This document shows, one piece after another, positions 54,119-64,000 of a DNA stretch of 64,000 bases. The translations under genes were made by a program, and so were the position numbers. The notes beneath the pieces were generated by a model. The model saw only the letters and a list, made by a program, of their open reading frames with translations, was not told the DNA's origin and did not search any database. The DNA comes from Meridianimarinicoccus sp. MJW13 (lineage in GTDB: Bacteria > Pseudomonadota > Alphaproteobacteria > Rhodobacterales > Rhodobacteraceae): positions 62,001 through 126,000 of the forward strand of contig NZ_JACNMU010000004.1 in NCBI RefSeq assembly GCF_014901205.1, given 5' to 3'. The first letter of the stretch is position 1, and every line of letters begins with the position of its first letter.

Positions 54119-54355
54119 TTATTTGCCCTCGGCCTCGTCCATCAGGCCGCGCACCCATTTGGCCGCCCACCAGGTCGCCGGAATCCCCAGCGGAATGCTG
54201 AGACCAAGGGTCAACATCGGCGACAGCGCCGACAGACCGATGGCCTGGCCCATCAGGCTGAGCATGAACAGGTTGATGGCCACGGCCCCCGCCGCGAAGG
54301 GGTACAGCACGATGGCCAGCCGCTTGCGGGTCCATTTCTCGTCGGTGTCGGTCAT
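54119..54355 (-). CDS. 78-aa membrane protein at the end of the nir operon
   Basis: A short charged start (MTDTDEKWTRKRLAIVLYPF) precedes two TM helices (about residues 15-37 and 42-65) and a charged tail (WVRGLMDEAEGK). The ATG overlaps the stop of the CbiX-like gene by four bases, so it is translated with the nir genes. I recognise no named family. The position suggests a role in nitrite reductase maturation or cofactor delivery, which is inferred only. Confidence 0.82.
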   Translation of the reverse strand: MTDTDEKWTRKRLAIVLYPFAAGAVAINLFMLSLMGQAIGLSALSPMLTLGLSIPLGIPATWWAAKWVRGLMDEAEGK

Positions 54356-55095
54356 GAGGCGTGTTCCAGGCGGGCGGCGGCGCACAGGGCGTCGGCGATC
54401 AGGGCAGGGATGGCCGGCCACAGGGCCAGCGGCGGCAGGGTGGGGCCACGAAAGCCGCCCGCGCTCAGGGCGGCGGGCAGGTCGTCGGTGACATGGCCGC
54501 CGTCGGCGGTGAAATAGGACAGGCAGATCGCCTTGGGTCCGAAGCCTGCCGCCACCGTGTGGATATGGGGGGGTTCTTCCAGGAAGGCGACCTCGATCCG
54601 GGCGAAGGTTCCGGCCTGACGCAAGGCCTCGGCAAAGCGCCGGGTGCAGGCGGCGGGCACCGCGCCCTGCGCCGATCCGTGGGCCGCGACCAGAACTTCG
54701 GTCTCTGAGGCGCTCCAACCGGCGCTGGAGGCCGCGTCCGACAGCATCTGAAGGGTGCGGTCCGGCAAGGCCGGATCGCTGCCCAGCGGCGGCAGGACGC
54801 GCGCGGCGGGCAGGCCCAGACGGGCGGGCAGGGCGGTGTTGGTGAACCAGCCTTCGGTCATGAACAGCGGATAGATCAGCACATCGTCGCGCGCACCGTC
54901 CAGTGCGCGCTCGACGGACCCCTTGGCCGCCAATGTGGCCGCGCCAATGCGGCGCCCCGGCATCCGGGCCGCGACCTTGGCGGCCAGTTCGGCCAGCCGG
55001 GCCTCGGCCGGGGCCGGGTCCGAGGGCTGGCCGTGCGAGACCAGGATGGCCTCAGTGGCTGGTGCCTTCAGAGAAGGTGATCTTGTTCCAGACAT
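54352..55095 (-). CDS. CbiX/SirB-like sirohydrochlorin chelatase family protein
   Basis: The protein is about 247 aa with a duplicated CbiX-type fold. The first half begins AILVSHGQPSDPAPAEARL and has DDVLIYPLFMTEGWF; the second has VLVAAHGSAQGAVPAACTRR and ICLSYFTADGGHVTDDLP. The two HG motifs carry the metal-binding His residues. The ATG at 55095 overlaps nirN by 44 bases. In heme d1 synthesis a ferrochelatase must make siroheme from sirohydrochlorin, and this enzyme is a good candidate for that step. Confidence 0.87.
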   Translation of the reverse strand: MSGTRSPSLKAPATEAILVSHGQPSDPAPAEARLAELAAKVAARMPGRRIGAATLAAKGSVERALDGARDDVLIYPLFMTEGWFTNTALPARLGLPAARVLPPLGSDPALPDRTLQMLSDAASSAGWSASETEVLVAAHGSAQGAVPAACTRRFAEALRQAGTFARIEVAFLEEPPHIHTVAAGFGPKAICLSYFTADGGHVTDDLPAALSAGGFRGPTLPPLALWPAIPALIADALCAAARLEHAS

Positions 55096-56599
55096 TGTAT
55101 TTCCCGGATGGTTTGCGCATCGGCAGGCGGCGGACCTCTTCCAGCGTGGCGGCGTCATAGACGATGACCGCGCCGTCATCCTCCCAGACCGACACCAGCG
55201 CATGGCGTCCGTCGCGGGTGAATTCCACATGGGCGACGGTGGCGCCGGGCACCGGGCGCAGGGTCTTGACGATCTCGAGGCTCTGCTTGTCGATCACATG
55301 CATGACGTCGCGGTTGGGACCAAAGAAGACGTCGGCCCAGAAGTAGGGCGTGTTCTCATGACTGCGCAGGAAGAAGCCGGGGCCTTCGGTTTCGATCGTG
55401 GTCAGCCGTTCCCAGGTTTCGGTGTCGATGACCGAAAGCTTGGCCTCTTTCAGGTGCGGCGTCGCCATCACACGGCGGCCATCGCGATCCCACGAGATGC
55501 CCGAGCCCAGATGCGGCATGCCGTCCAGCGGCAGTTCGGCGATCTCGCGCCCGACGTTGAGGTTGACCACCACCCCGCGACGCCCGTCGCGGGCGGCCCC
55601 GATCAGGTTGCGATAGTCGTCGTCAAAGAAGAAATCATCCAGCGGTTCGGTAACCTCGATCCGGCGCCGGGCGAACAGCCCTTCGGAGGAGGCGATGGCC
55701 TCGACCATGTCCTTCTCGCGGCTGTGCACGAAACCTTCGTAGACCGGCTCGGCGTTGGGATCGGTGGCGACCTCCCAGATCTCGGGGGCGTCCTTCAGCG
55801 CAAGGATGAAGCTTTTGCGTTGCGGGGCCTGGTAGACCGCCGAAACCCGGCTGGGGGTGCCGTCCTTGCCGATCACCTCCATCACGCGGGTAACCGACAG
55901 ATCCTCGGTCGACAGCAGGGTCAGGGTCATCGGCAGGTAGTTGGCAACGGCCAGCCATTTGCCATCGTGGCTCATGGCGATGTTGCGGCTGTTCAGACCG
56001 GCGCGGACCCGGCCCACTTCGGACAGGGACCACAGGTCGTACTTCTGCACCCAGCCGTCGCGCGACATGATGAAGACATAGCGCCCGTCGGGGCTGAACT
56101 TCGGGCCGCCATGCACGGCAAAGGGGGTTTCGAACCGGTCGAGCACCTCGAAGGTGTCGCCATCCAGCACGCTGACGTGATGGTCGCCGGTTTCCACCAC
56201 CAGGGTGATGTTCATCGGGTCCGAGGACCAGACCGGCGCTTCGGCGGCGGCGTAGTCCGGGGTCAGGGTGCGGCTGGCGGCGATCTCGGCCTCGCCCCAG
56301 GCCGGAACATCGTCCAGCGGGGTGCGCAGGTAGTCGGCCAGCGCGGCGATACGGTCGGTGTCCAGCACCTCGGCAAAGCCCGGCATCTGGGTGGCGGCAC
56401 GGCCGTCGCGGATCACCGCCTCCAGGTTGGGGCCGCGCATCCGGCCAAGGGTCTGCGGAATCAGCGCCGGACCCAGGGCGCCCAGACGGCTGGGGCCATG
56501 GCAGTCGGTGCAGTGATCGGCATAGTCCTGAGCGGGATCCGCCGCCAGAGAGGTGGCCGCGAACAGGGCCGCACTAATGGAAACGGTGAACCGGATCAT
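55052..56599 (-). CDS. nirN: Dihydro-heme d1 dehydrogenase NirN
   Basis: The 515-aa periplasmic protein has a signal peptide, a cytochrome c domain with CTDCH (Cys30, Cys33, His34), and an eight-bladed propeller of the cytochrome cd1 type (about residues 125-515). NirN oxidises dihydro-heme d1 to heme d1 and hands it to NirS. It overlaps the end of nirJ by 26 bases. Confidence 0.95.
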   Translation of the reverse strand: MIRFTVSISAALFAATSLAADPAQDYADHCTDCHGPSRLGALGPALIPQTLGRMRGPNLEAVIRDGRAATQMPGFAEVLDTDRIAALADYLRTPLDDVPAWGEAEIAASRTLTPDYAAAEAPVWSSDPMNITLVVETGDHHVSVLDGDTFEVLDRFETPFAVHGGPKFSPDGRYVFIMSRDGWVQKYDLWSLSEVGRVRAGLNSRNIAMSHDGKWLAVANYLPMTLTLLSTEDLSVTRVMEVIGKDGTPSRVSAVYQAPQRKSFILALKDAPEIWEVATDPNAEPVYEGFVHSREKDMVEAIASSEGLFARRRIEVTEPLDDFFFDDDYRNLIGAARDGRRGVVVNLNVGREIAELPLDGMPHLGSGISWDRDGRRVMATPHLKEAKLSVIDTETWERLTTIETEGPGFFLRSHENTPYFWADVFFGPNRDVMHVIDKQSLEIVKTLRPVPGATVAHVEFTRDGRHALVSVWEDDGAVIVYDAATLEEVRRLPMRKPSGKYNVWNKITFSEGTSH

Positions 56600-57788
56600 T
56601 TCGTTTTCCTCGGAAGGGGGTCACGGTAAGGCGGTCGCCCTCGGCCACGCCGATCTCGGCGTCGCTGAGGTAGCAGGCCGGATCTTCGGCCCAGGGATCG
56701 CCGGTCAGTTGCAGGGCGCGGATGCGGGTGTTGCCGCCGCAGACGGCCTGATAGGCGCAGGCACCGCAGCGCCCCTTGAGCGGGCGCGGCCGCGTGCGCA
56801 GCTTGGCCAGCATCGGATCGGGACCTGTCCAAAGCTCTGAAAACGGGGTCTTTTTCACATTTCCGATGGTGTAGTCCGACCAGTAGGTATCGGGGTGCAC
56901 ATTGCCCTGGGTGTCGATGTTGGCGACCCCCAGACCCGAGGAATTGCCGCCCCAGGCTTCCAGGTGGTCGCGCACATTGGCGTGTTCGGCGGCATCGAAA
57001 TTGCGTTCGACCCAGTTCAGGAAATGCACCGCGTCGGCATCGTTGTTGCCGGTCACGATGTCCAGCGGGAAGCCGTCGGCGGCCCCTGCCCAGCTGCGTT
57101 CGATCAGCACATCCATGGCCCGGCGCGAGCGTTGATGCGCGGCATCCTCGCCCCGGTTCTTGTCGCCGCGCCCGGCATAGACCAGATGCGACAGGTAGAA
57201 CTTGTCGACCCCTTCGTCGTCGCACAGTTGCAGCAGGTCCGGCAGGTGGCGATGGTTCGACTCGGTCAGGGTGAAGCGAAGCCCGACCTTGATGCCACGC
57301 TTCTTGCATTCGCGCACGCCCCGCAGGGCATCGGAAAAGGCACCCTCGACGCCGCGGAACCAGTCGTTGGTGGCCCCGATGCCGTCGATCGAGATGCCGA
57401 CATAGTCAAAGCCGGCCTCGGCCACGCGGTCGGCGTTCTCGCCGTGGATCTTGGTGCCATTGGTGGACAGCGCCAGCATCCTGACCATCGGCCGGGCGCG
57501 GGCGGCCAGGTCGAACAGATCCTTGCGGTCCAGCGGCTCGCCGCCCGACAGGATCAGCGCCGGAATGCCGAAGCGGTCAAGATCGTCGAGCGTGTCCATG
57601 GCCTGCTGGTGGCTCAGCTCTCCGGGGAAATCCACATCCGCCGAGACGGTGTAGCAGTGCCGGCATTTCAGGTTGCAGCGGCGGGTCAGGTTCCAGATCA
57701 CCACCGGTTTCACGGGGCCAGAGCCGCGGCGGGCGCGGACCGGCGTGGGGGTGACCAGCTGGTGCATGTACTCGGTGAGGCGAAACAT
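56574..57788 (-). CDS. nirJ: Heme d1 biosynthesis radical SAM protein NirJ
   Basis: The 404-aa protein carries the radical SAM cluster motif CNLKCRHC near residue 37 and the following LSGGEPL. A C-terminal Cys-rich region ([12 protein letters not shown] and a later Cys) fits a second iron-sulfur cluster. NirJ removes propionate side chains from didecarboxysiroheme to form the keto groups of heme d1. It starts three bases after the nirH stop. Confidence 0.96.
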   Translation of the reverse strand: MFRLTEYMHQLVTPTPVRARRGSGPVKPVVIWNLTRRCNLKCRHCYTVSADVDFPGELSHQQAMDTLDDLDRFGIPALILSGGEPLDRKDLFDLAARARPMVRMLALSTNGTKIHGENADRVAEAGFDYVGISIDGIGATNDWFRGVEGAFSDALRGVRECKKRGIKVGLRFTLTESNHRHLPDLLQLCDDEGVDKFYLSHLVYAGRGDKNRGEDAAHQRSRRAMDVLIERSWAGAADGFPLDIVTGNNDADAVHFLNWVERNFDAAEHANVRDHLEAWGGNSSGLGVANIDTQGNVHPDTYWSDYTIGNVKKTPFSELWTGPDPMLAKLRTRPRPLKGRCGACAYQAVCGGNTRIRALQLTGDPWAEDPACYLSDAEIGVAEGDRLTVTPFRGKRNDPVHRFH

Positions 57789-57791
57789 GGT

Positions 57792-58280
57792 CTATCCTTC
57801 CTTGCGGCGCAGTCGCAGGCCGGTTTTTTTCAAGATTTTCGTGGAAAACAGAATGTCGCTACCACGGCAGGCGTCGCCCAGAATCGCGGCGATCTCGGCG
57901 CGCTTGGCATCGACCTCGTCGCGGGTCGAGCCGTGCACCATGGCGAACAGGTTGTAGGGCCAGACGGGCAGGGCGCGCGGGCGGCGGTAGCTGTGGGTGA
58001 CGAAGGGCAGGGCGCCGATCTTTTCACCCAACTGATCCACCAGGCCGTCATCCACGTCCCAGACAGACATGCCGTTGGCGGTCATGCCCAGCTTGTAGTG
58101 ATTGGGCGCACCACCGATGCGGCGGATCACGCCGCGCTCTTTCATCGCCGCGATGCGGTCGATGACCTCGGGTTCGGTCAGGCCAAGAACTTCGGCCACG
58201 GCGGCGAATGGCGCAGGCACCAGCGGCAGCCCGGCCTGCGTTACCTCGACGATCCGGCGATCGGTTGCATCCAGTGTCAT
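57792..58280 (-). CDS. nirH: Siroheme decarboxylase subunit NirH
   Basis: The 162-aa AsnC/Lrp-like protein has an N-terminal winged-helix-like part (TDRRIVEVTQAGLPLVPAPFAAVAEVLGLTEPEV) and an RAM-like domain with HSYRRPRALPVWPYNLFAMVHG. Together with NirD, NirL and NirG it decarboxylates siroheme to 12,18-didecarboxysiroheme. It overlaps nirG by four bases. Confidence 0.92.
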   Translation of the reverse strand: MTLDATDRRIVEVTQAGLPLVPAPFAAVAEVLGLTEPEVIDRIAAMKERGVIRRIGGAPNHYKLGMTANGMSVWDVDDGLVDQLGEKIGALPFVTHSYRRPRALPVWPYNLFAMVHGSTRDEVDAKRAEIAAILGDACRGSDILFSTKILKKTGLRLRRKEG

Positions 58281-58732
58281 GCCGCCACCCTGAAGCCGAT
58301 GAAGAATTCGCGTTCCTTGGGAAACAGCAGCACTTGCAGGCCGGTTTCCGCTTCGATCCGGCGCGCCGTGGCCTGGATGCCCTCGGCGCTTTCGGTGGCC
58401 ATCACGAACCACATGTTCAGGCGATGGTCTCGGGCATAGTTGTGGGCCACCTCGGAATGGGCGTTGACCTGTTCCGTCACCGTCTCATAGCGGTCCTCGG
58501 GCACTTCCATCGCGCACAGGCAGAAGGCGCCGCCCAGGGCCGCGGCGTCGTAGAACGGGCCGAAGCGGGTCAGATAGCCGGTGTCGCGCAGCCGCGAGAT
58601 GCGGGCCAGAACCTCGACCTCGGTCAGATCAAGTTCCTGCCCCAGCGCCGCGAAGGGGCGCCGGTCCAGCGGCAGGTCGTCCTGCAGTCGGTTCAGCAGC
58701 GCGCGGTCGGTGGTGTCGATATCTTGAGTCAT
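58277..58732 (-). CDS. nirG: Siroheme decarboxylase subunit NirG
   Basis: The 151-aa protein has the shared AsnC/Lrp-like fold: DRALLNRLQDDLPLDRRPFAALGQELDLTEVEV, then AHNYARDHRLNMWFVMATES with the conserved HNY.R...NMWF segment. Assignment as G rather than H rests on order and likeness to NirG. It overlaps both neighbours by four bases. Confidence 0.9.
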   Translation of the reverse strand: MTQDIDTTDRALLNRLQDDLPLDRRPFAALGQELDLTEVEVLARISRLRDTGYLTRFGPFYDAAALGGAFCLCAMEVPEDRYETVTEQVNAHSEVAHNYARDHRLNMWFVMATESAEGIQATARRIEAETGLQVLLFPKEREFFIGFRVAA

Positions 58733-59721
58733 GCGGCAGCGGTTCCTTTGGTCGAGATCAGGGCGCCAGTCTGCTTGAAACAACGGCTGGAGAACAGCGC
58801 AAGATGCTTCACCCCCGCCAGTTCGGGCAGGGCGGCGGCCCCGGTCAGAACGCCTAGGGCCTCGTCGCGGCTGCGGGCGTGGATCATGCAATACAGCCGG
58901 TAGGGCCAGGCGTCGGCCACCGGGCGGCGTTCGTAGCACAGGGTGACGCCGCTGTGGGCGGCCAGCACCGGCCCGGCCTGGTCGATGCGGTCCGAGTTGA
59001 TGTCCCAGACCACCATGGCATTGGCCCGCCAGCCCAGGGCGCGGTGGCGGACGATGACGCCCAGCCGGCCCAGGATGCCGGCCTCTTGCAGCACCGCCAG
59101 ACGGTCCAGAATCTCGGCCTCGGTCCGGCCCAGCTGTTCGGCCACGCGCAGGTAGGGGCGGGACACCATCTCCAGCCCGTGCGACAGCACTTGCAGCAAA
59201 CGGCGGTCGCCGGGGACCAGAACCTCGGGACGCACCTCGCGGCGGGTCGCGGGCAGGCCCGGCGTGCCGGTCAGGCGAAAGCCGAGATCGACGTTGAAGG
59301 GGCGCACCAGGCGCAGGTCCAGCACCCGCAGGCCGGTCTTGCGCCCGATGTCGTGCAAAACCTGGTCCACATGGGCGCGATCCGGCCCGGTGGCGACGAA
59401 CCACAGGTTCCATTCGTTTTCGCGCAGGTAGCTGTGATTGACGCCCGGCTGGGCGCCGATGATCTCGGCCACGGATTCGATCCGGTCGGGGGGGGCTGCC
59501 ACGGCGGCCAGGGTGCTGGCCGAGATGGTGTTGGGGGCAAAGGTCGCCCCCACCCGCGAAATCCGCCCCACTGCCTGCATGCGGTCCAGCCGTTTGAGCA
59601 CCTCGGCCTCGCCGCAGCCCAGCGTGTCGCCCATCTGGGCGAAGGGGCGGGGCACCAGCGGCAGGTCGCGCTGCCAGTCGTCCAGCAGTCTCAGATCGAT
59701 GGGATCAACGGTCATGTCCAT
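58729..59721 (-). CDS. nirDL: Fused siroheme decarboxylase NirDL
   Basis: The 330-aa protein contains two NirD/L-type units in one chain. Unit one is about residues 1-150 (LLDDWQRDLPLVPRPFAQMG, NHSYLRENEWNLWFVATG) and unit two about 170-325 (LLQVLSHGLEMVSRPYLRVAEQLG, CYERRPVADAWPYRLYCMIH). In Pseudomonas these are separate genes, while in Paracoccus-type bacteria they are fused. It starts two bases after the nirF stop. Confidence 0.94.
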   Translation of the reverse strand: MDMTVDPIDLRLLDDWQRDLPLVPRPFAQMGDTLGCGEAEVLKRLDRMQAVGRISRVGATFAPNTISASTLAAVAAPPDRIESVAEIIGAQPGVNHSYLRENEWNLWFVATGPDRAHVDQVLHDIGRKTGLRVLDLRLVRPFNVDLGFRLTGTPGLPATRREVRPEVLVPGDRRLLQVLSHGLEMVSRPYLRVAEQLGRTEAEILDRLAVLQEAGILGRLGVIVRHRALGWRANAMVVWDINSDRIDQAGPVLAAHSGVTLCYERRPVADAWPYRLYCMIHARSRDEALGVLTGAAALPELAGVKHLALFSSRCFKQTGALISTKGTAAA

Positions 59722-59723
59722 GG

Positions 59724-60872
59724 CTACAGCCCCGTCCGATGCGCGCGCGCGGTGAAGAAGATGCCCGAAGGGCTGGCGGCGTCGATCTCGCCCAGCTTTT
59801 CGAAGGTCGCGGTGTCGTAGATCATGACCTTGCCGGCGTCGCGGACCGAGACCCAGACCTCGTTGCCGCGCGGGCTGAATTCCATGTGCAGCACGGCGGG
59901 GCCGGGCTTGAATTCATGCACCACCTGCTTGGTCAGCGTGTCGATCACCTGGATGGTGTCGTTGCGCGGATGCGCGAAGTTGACCCAGACGTGTCGGCCA
60001 TCGGGGCGCGCCATGGCAAAGACCGGCTGGCCGTAGGTCGCGGTGCGGCCGGTTTCCTGCAACGTCGTGGAATCGACCCACAGAACCTGGTGATGCTTGA
60101 CGGCCGGCAGGACGAATTCACCGCCCGCCAGCGCCCAGCCTTCCAGGTGGGGCATCTTGTAGACCGGCAGTTCCTCGGAGCCGCGGCCATAGCCGGGCAG
60201 CACGCGGATCGGTTCCGGCGGGACCTGCCACAGGTCCAGCGCGGTCATCCCGTCCTCGCCGAACAGCCCGGTGATATAGGTGCGCCCGTCGCTGGTGATC
60301 AGCGCGTCATAGGGGTTGGCGCCCATGTCGGGGATCTTTGTGATCTCGGGCGCGTCGCCGGACATGTCCGCGATCCAGGTTTCGCCGCTGTCCCACATGG
60401 TGAAGACAAAGCGGCGGCCCGGCGCATCGACCAGCCCGATGGTTTTCGACCCGGTGGGAATATCGGCGACCATGTCGAGCGTGTCGGCGTCGAAGATCCG
60501 CACCCCGCCGGGATCGTAGTTCGACACCGCCACCAGCGCGCCATCGTCAGAGATTGCCCCGCCGATGGAGTTGCCGGCCTGAAGCACGCGCGCCACCACG
60601 GCCTGCTCAACGATGTCGACCTTGCTGAGGCCGCCATCGCGGCCAAACACATAGGCAAAGCGTTCGTCGGGCGAATAGACAAGGCTGGCGTGCGACAGGT
60701 CGCCCAGACCCTCGATCCGGCCAATGGCCGCGCGTTCGGACCGGTCGACCAGCAGCAGCGCGCCATCGGCGCGTTCGACAACGAGACCAAGGTCGCCTGT
60801 GGCAACGATCTCTCCGGCCTGAGCGGCGGTCAGGGTGACAGAGGCCAGCAGGCCGGCGATCAGCAGTTTCAT
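59724..60872 (-). CDS. nirF: Heme d1 biosynthesis protein NirF
   Basis: The 382-aa protein has an N-terminal signal (MKLLIAGLLASVTLTAAQAG) and an eight-bladed propeller related to the d1 domain of NirS, but no cytochrome c motif. NirF acts in the periplasm in the late steps of heme d1 formation. Its ATG overlaps the nirC stop by four bases. Confidence 0.94.
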   Translation of the reverse strand: MKLLIAGLLASVTLTAAQAGEIVATGDLGLVVERADGALLLVDRSERAAIGRIEGLGDLSHASLVYSPDERFAYVFGRDGGLSKVDIVEQAVVARVLQAGNSIGGAISDDGALVAVSNYDPGGVRIFDADTLDMVADIPTGSKTIGLVDAPGRRFVFTMWDSGETWIADMSGDAPEITKIPDMGANPYDALITSDGRTYITGLFGEDGMTALDLWQVPPEPIRVLPGYGRGSEELPVYKMPHLEGWALAGGEFVLPAVKHHQVLWVDSTTLQETGRTATYGQPVFAMARPDGRHVWVNFAHPRNDTIQVIDTLTKQVVHEFKPGPAVLHMEFSPRGNEVWVSVRDAGKVMIYDTATFEKLGEIDAASPSGIFFTARAHRTGL

Positions 60873-61171
60873 GGTTGGGTACCTGTAAGAAGATAGTCGG
60901 CGATCCATTGTGCTTCGGCTTCGGAGATCAGCGGCCGCCACGGCGGCATGGCCGTACCGGGAATGCCGTCGAGCACCACAATGGCCAGCGTGTCGGGATC
61001 GTAGTGAGAAATGGCGTCGGGACGGATGTCCGGCCCCAGCCCGCCCTTCAGGGTCAGGCCGTGACAGGATCCGCAATCCTGAAGCACCAGGTGCTCCAGC
61101 GCGTCGGGGTCTGCAATGTCGGACGCCGAGACCATGAGGGTCGAGGCCAGCAGGAAAGCGAGGCTACGCAT
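60869..61171 (-). CDS. nirC: Cytochrome c NirC
   Basis: The 100-aa periplasmic protein has a signal peptide and one CGSCH heme site (Cys33, Cys36, His37), with a late Met in AMPPWRPLISEAEAQWIADYL as the likely axial ligand. It passes electrons to cytochrome cd1 or to the d1-maturation proteins. The ATG at 61171 overlaps nirE by eight bases. Confidence 0.93.
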   Translation of the reverse strand: MRSLAFLLASTLMVSASDIADPDALEHLVLQDCGSCHGLTLKGGLGPDIRPDAISHYDPDTLAIVVLDGIPGTAMPPWRPLISEAEAQWIADYLLTGTQP

Positions 61172-61958
61172 GGGCCGCCCGAACGGTTTTTGGCGCGTCA
61201 CATTCAGCCGTCAGCCCGACGGCCTCACAGGCCTCGGACAGGGAAACGACGCGGCCGATGACGAACAGGACCGGGGCCTGCATTTCGGCGGCGCAAATGT
61301 CGGGGGCAATCCGGCCAAGGCAGGAAAACAGGCGGCGCTCGCGCGGGGTGGTGGCATTGGCGATGGCCATCACCGGGGTGTCATGGGGCAGGCCTTCGGC
61401 CATCAGATGCATGGCGATCTGGCCGATATTGGCCACGCCCATGTAGACCACCAGCGTGGTGTCGATGCAGGCGAGGCTTTTCCAGTCCAGATCCAGCGCG
61501 CCATCGGCCTGCCGGTGCCCGGTGACATAGCGCACACCGGTGGCCAGCCCGCGATGGGTCAGCGGCACGCCGGTGGCGGCGGCCACCCCTTGCGCGGCGG
61601 TGATGCCGGGGGCGTATTCCACCGGGATGCCAAGGGCAGTCAGATAGGCGGCCTCTTCCGAGCCGCGTCCGAAGATCAGCGGGTCGCCGCCCTTCAGGCG
61701 GGCCACGGTCAGGCCGTCCTGGGCGAATTCGGCCAGAACCTCGTTGATGCGACCCTGGGGGACGGGGTGATCCTTGGGGGCCTTGCCCACCGAGAACCGG
61801 CGCGCGCCCTCGGGCGACAGCGCGAGAATTTCTTCGGAAACCAGGCGGTCGTAGACAACCACATCCGCAGCCTGAAGCATCCGCAGGGCGCGCAGGGTCA
61901 GAAGCTCAGGGTCGCCGGGACCGGCTCCGATCAGACAGACTTTTCCCAGGCTGGGCAT
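61164..61958 (-). CDS. nirE: Uroporphyrinogen-III C-methyltransferase NirE
   Basis: The 264-aa SUMT enzyme begins KVCLIGAGPGDPELLTLRA with the SAM-binding GAGPGD loop. It also has VVYDRLVSEEIL, RLKGGDPLIFGRGSEEA and GVPLTHRGLATGV. It makes precorrin-2, the first committed step to siroheme and heme d1. It is the first biosynthesis gene after nirS, separated by a hairpin-forming gap. Confidence 0.95.
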   Translation of the reverse strand: MPSLGKVCLIGAGPGDPELLTLRALRMLQAADVVVYDRLVSEEILALSPEGARRFSVGKAPKDHPVPQGRINEVLAEFAQDGLTVARLKGGDPLIFGRGSEEAAYLTALGIPVEYAPGITAAQGVAAATGVPLTHRGLATGVRYVTGHRQADGALDLDWKSLACIDTTLVVYMGVANIGQIAMHLMAEGLPHDTPVMAIANATTPRERRLFSCLGRIAPDICAAEMQAPVLFVIGRVVSLSEACEAVGLTAECDAPKTVRAAHA

Positions 61959-62002
61959 TGCGCATTCCCCGTAAGCTGAAACGTTTGGCGAAAATTGGGG
62001 GT

Positions 62003-62028
62003 GGCAGGGGCGGTGGCCCGCCCCTGCC
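62003..62028 (-). terminator. Strong hairpin between nirS and nirE
   Basis: Perfect 11-bp arms GGCAGGGGCGG and CCGCCCCTGCC with a 4-base loop sit 18 bases after the nirS stop. There is no long T tract. It may stop or stabilise part of the nirS transcript, so that more NirS than maturation enzyme is made. Confidence 0.65.
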
Positions 62029-62045
62029 GGGAACGACGTGAATGA

Positions 62046-63876
<1,831 letters not shown>

Positions 63877-63910
63877 GGTGAGACAGTTCTTCGCTTCGTA
63901 TCCGGAAACA

Positions 63911-64000
63911 ATGATCCGGCTTCATCACATCCCGTTTCTCTGGACCTGCCTGTTGATGCTTGTGCTGCCCGGCAGCATGGCGATTGCTCAGAGCGGGCTG
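63911..64000 (+). CDS. 5' end of a divergent gene, probably nirI (NosR/NirI family)
   Basis: Thirty codons from an ATG preceded by GGAAACA encode a typical signal/membrane start (MIRLHHIPFLWTCLLMLVLP) and then run off the window. In Paracoccus, nirI lies divergently next to nirS and encodes a NosR-like membrane flavoprotein/ferredoxin protein needed for nirS expression. The name is based on position; the visible residues alone cannot prove it. Confidence 0.6.
   Translation, partial: MIRLHHIPFLWTCLLMLVLPGSMAIAQSGL

Overview
The window is high-GC DNA with the gene content of a marine Rhodobacteraceae (roseobacter-type) alphaproteobacterium. Evidence for this is a TRAP-transporter/5-oxoprolinase operon, RTX-type secreted proteins, and a denitrification (nirS) cluster with a fused nirDL gene. 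A plasmid-type replication module (Rep_3 initiator, iteron-like repeats, parAB) lies at 50.0-54.0 kb, so the window most likely comes from a plasmid or chromid. No rRNA, tRNA or CRISPR was seen.

1-5.4 kb: the 5' part of a giant minus-strand repeat protein, cut by the left window edge, followed by about 535 bp of non-coding DNA. 5.9-9.7 kb: minus-strand alpha/beta-hydrolase genes and arsH-arsC. 9.8-14.8 kb: a TetR repressor divergent from an RND efflux pair, with two tandem operator-like palindromes between them. 14.9-19.0 kb: a NarL-type response regulator, a FIST-domain protein and a hybrid histidine kinase. This layout matches the nitric-oxide sensing NosP/NahK systems. 19.2-23.2 kb: a 1,283-aa RTX protein and a tiny hemP gene. 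23.4-24.5 kb: an IS30-family insertion sequence. 24.6-27.3 kb: a VapBC-type toxin-antitoxin pair, a class III aminotransferase and an Lrp regulator. 27.6-31.9 kb: a 1,452-aa exported protein of unknown function.

32.0-35.4 kb: a minus-strand set of ECF sigma factor, anti-sigma factor, fasciclin protein, MsrB and a DUF4394-like protein. It parallels the SigK/RskA-fasciclin pairing of mycobacteria. 35.6-37.1 kb: TetR, a VOC protein and a frameshifted DUF1428 gene. 37.2-40.8 kb: an HPP-CBS membrane protein, a fosmidomycin-resistance-type MFS exporter, a LysR regulator and a fragment of a SulP/STAS gene. 40.8-49.8 kb: a winged-helix regulator divergent from a TRAP transporter (P, Q, M subunits) joined to pxpBCA, then an amidohydrolase, a hydroxypyruvate-isomerase-like gene and a small lipoprotein.

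50.0-54.0 kb: rep and parAB are divergent around an iteron-like origin and are bracketed by inverted copies of one palindromic site. 54.1-64.0 kb: a tightly overlapping operon nirS-E-C-F-DL-G-H-J-N, then a CbiX/SirB-like chelatase and a 78-aa membrane protein. It encodes cytochrome cd1 nitrite reductase and heme d1 synthesis. The start of a divergent gene, probably nirI, lies across a shared FNR/NNR box.

The likely theme is an extrachromosomal element carrying nitrite respiration. A candidate NO sensor system, detoxification and stress modules, and large secreted proteins are carried on the same replicon.
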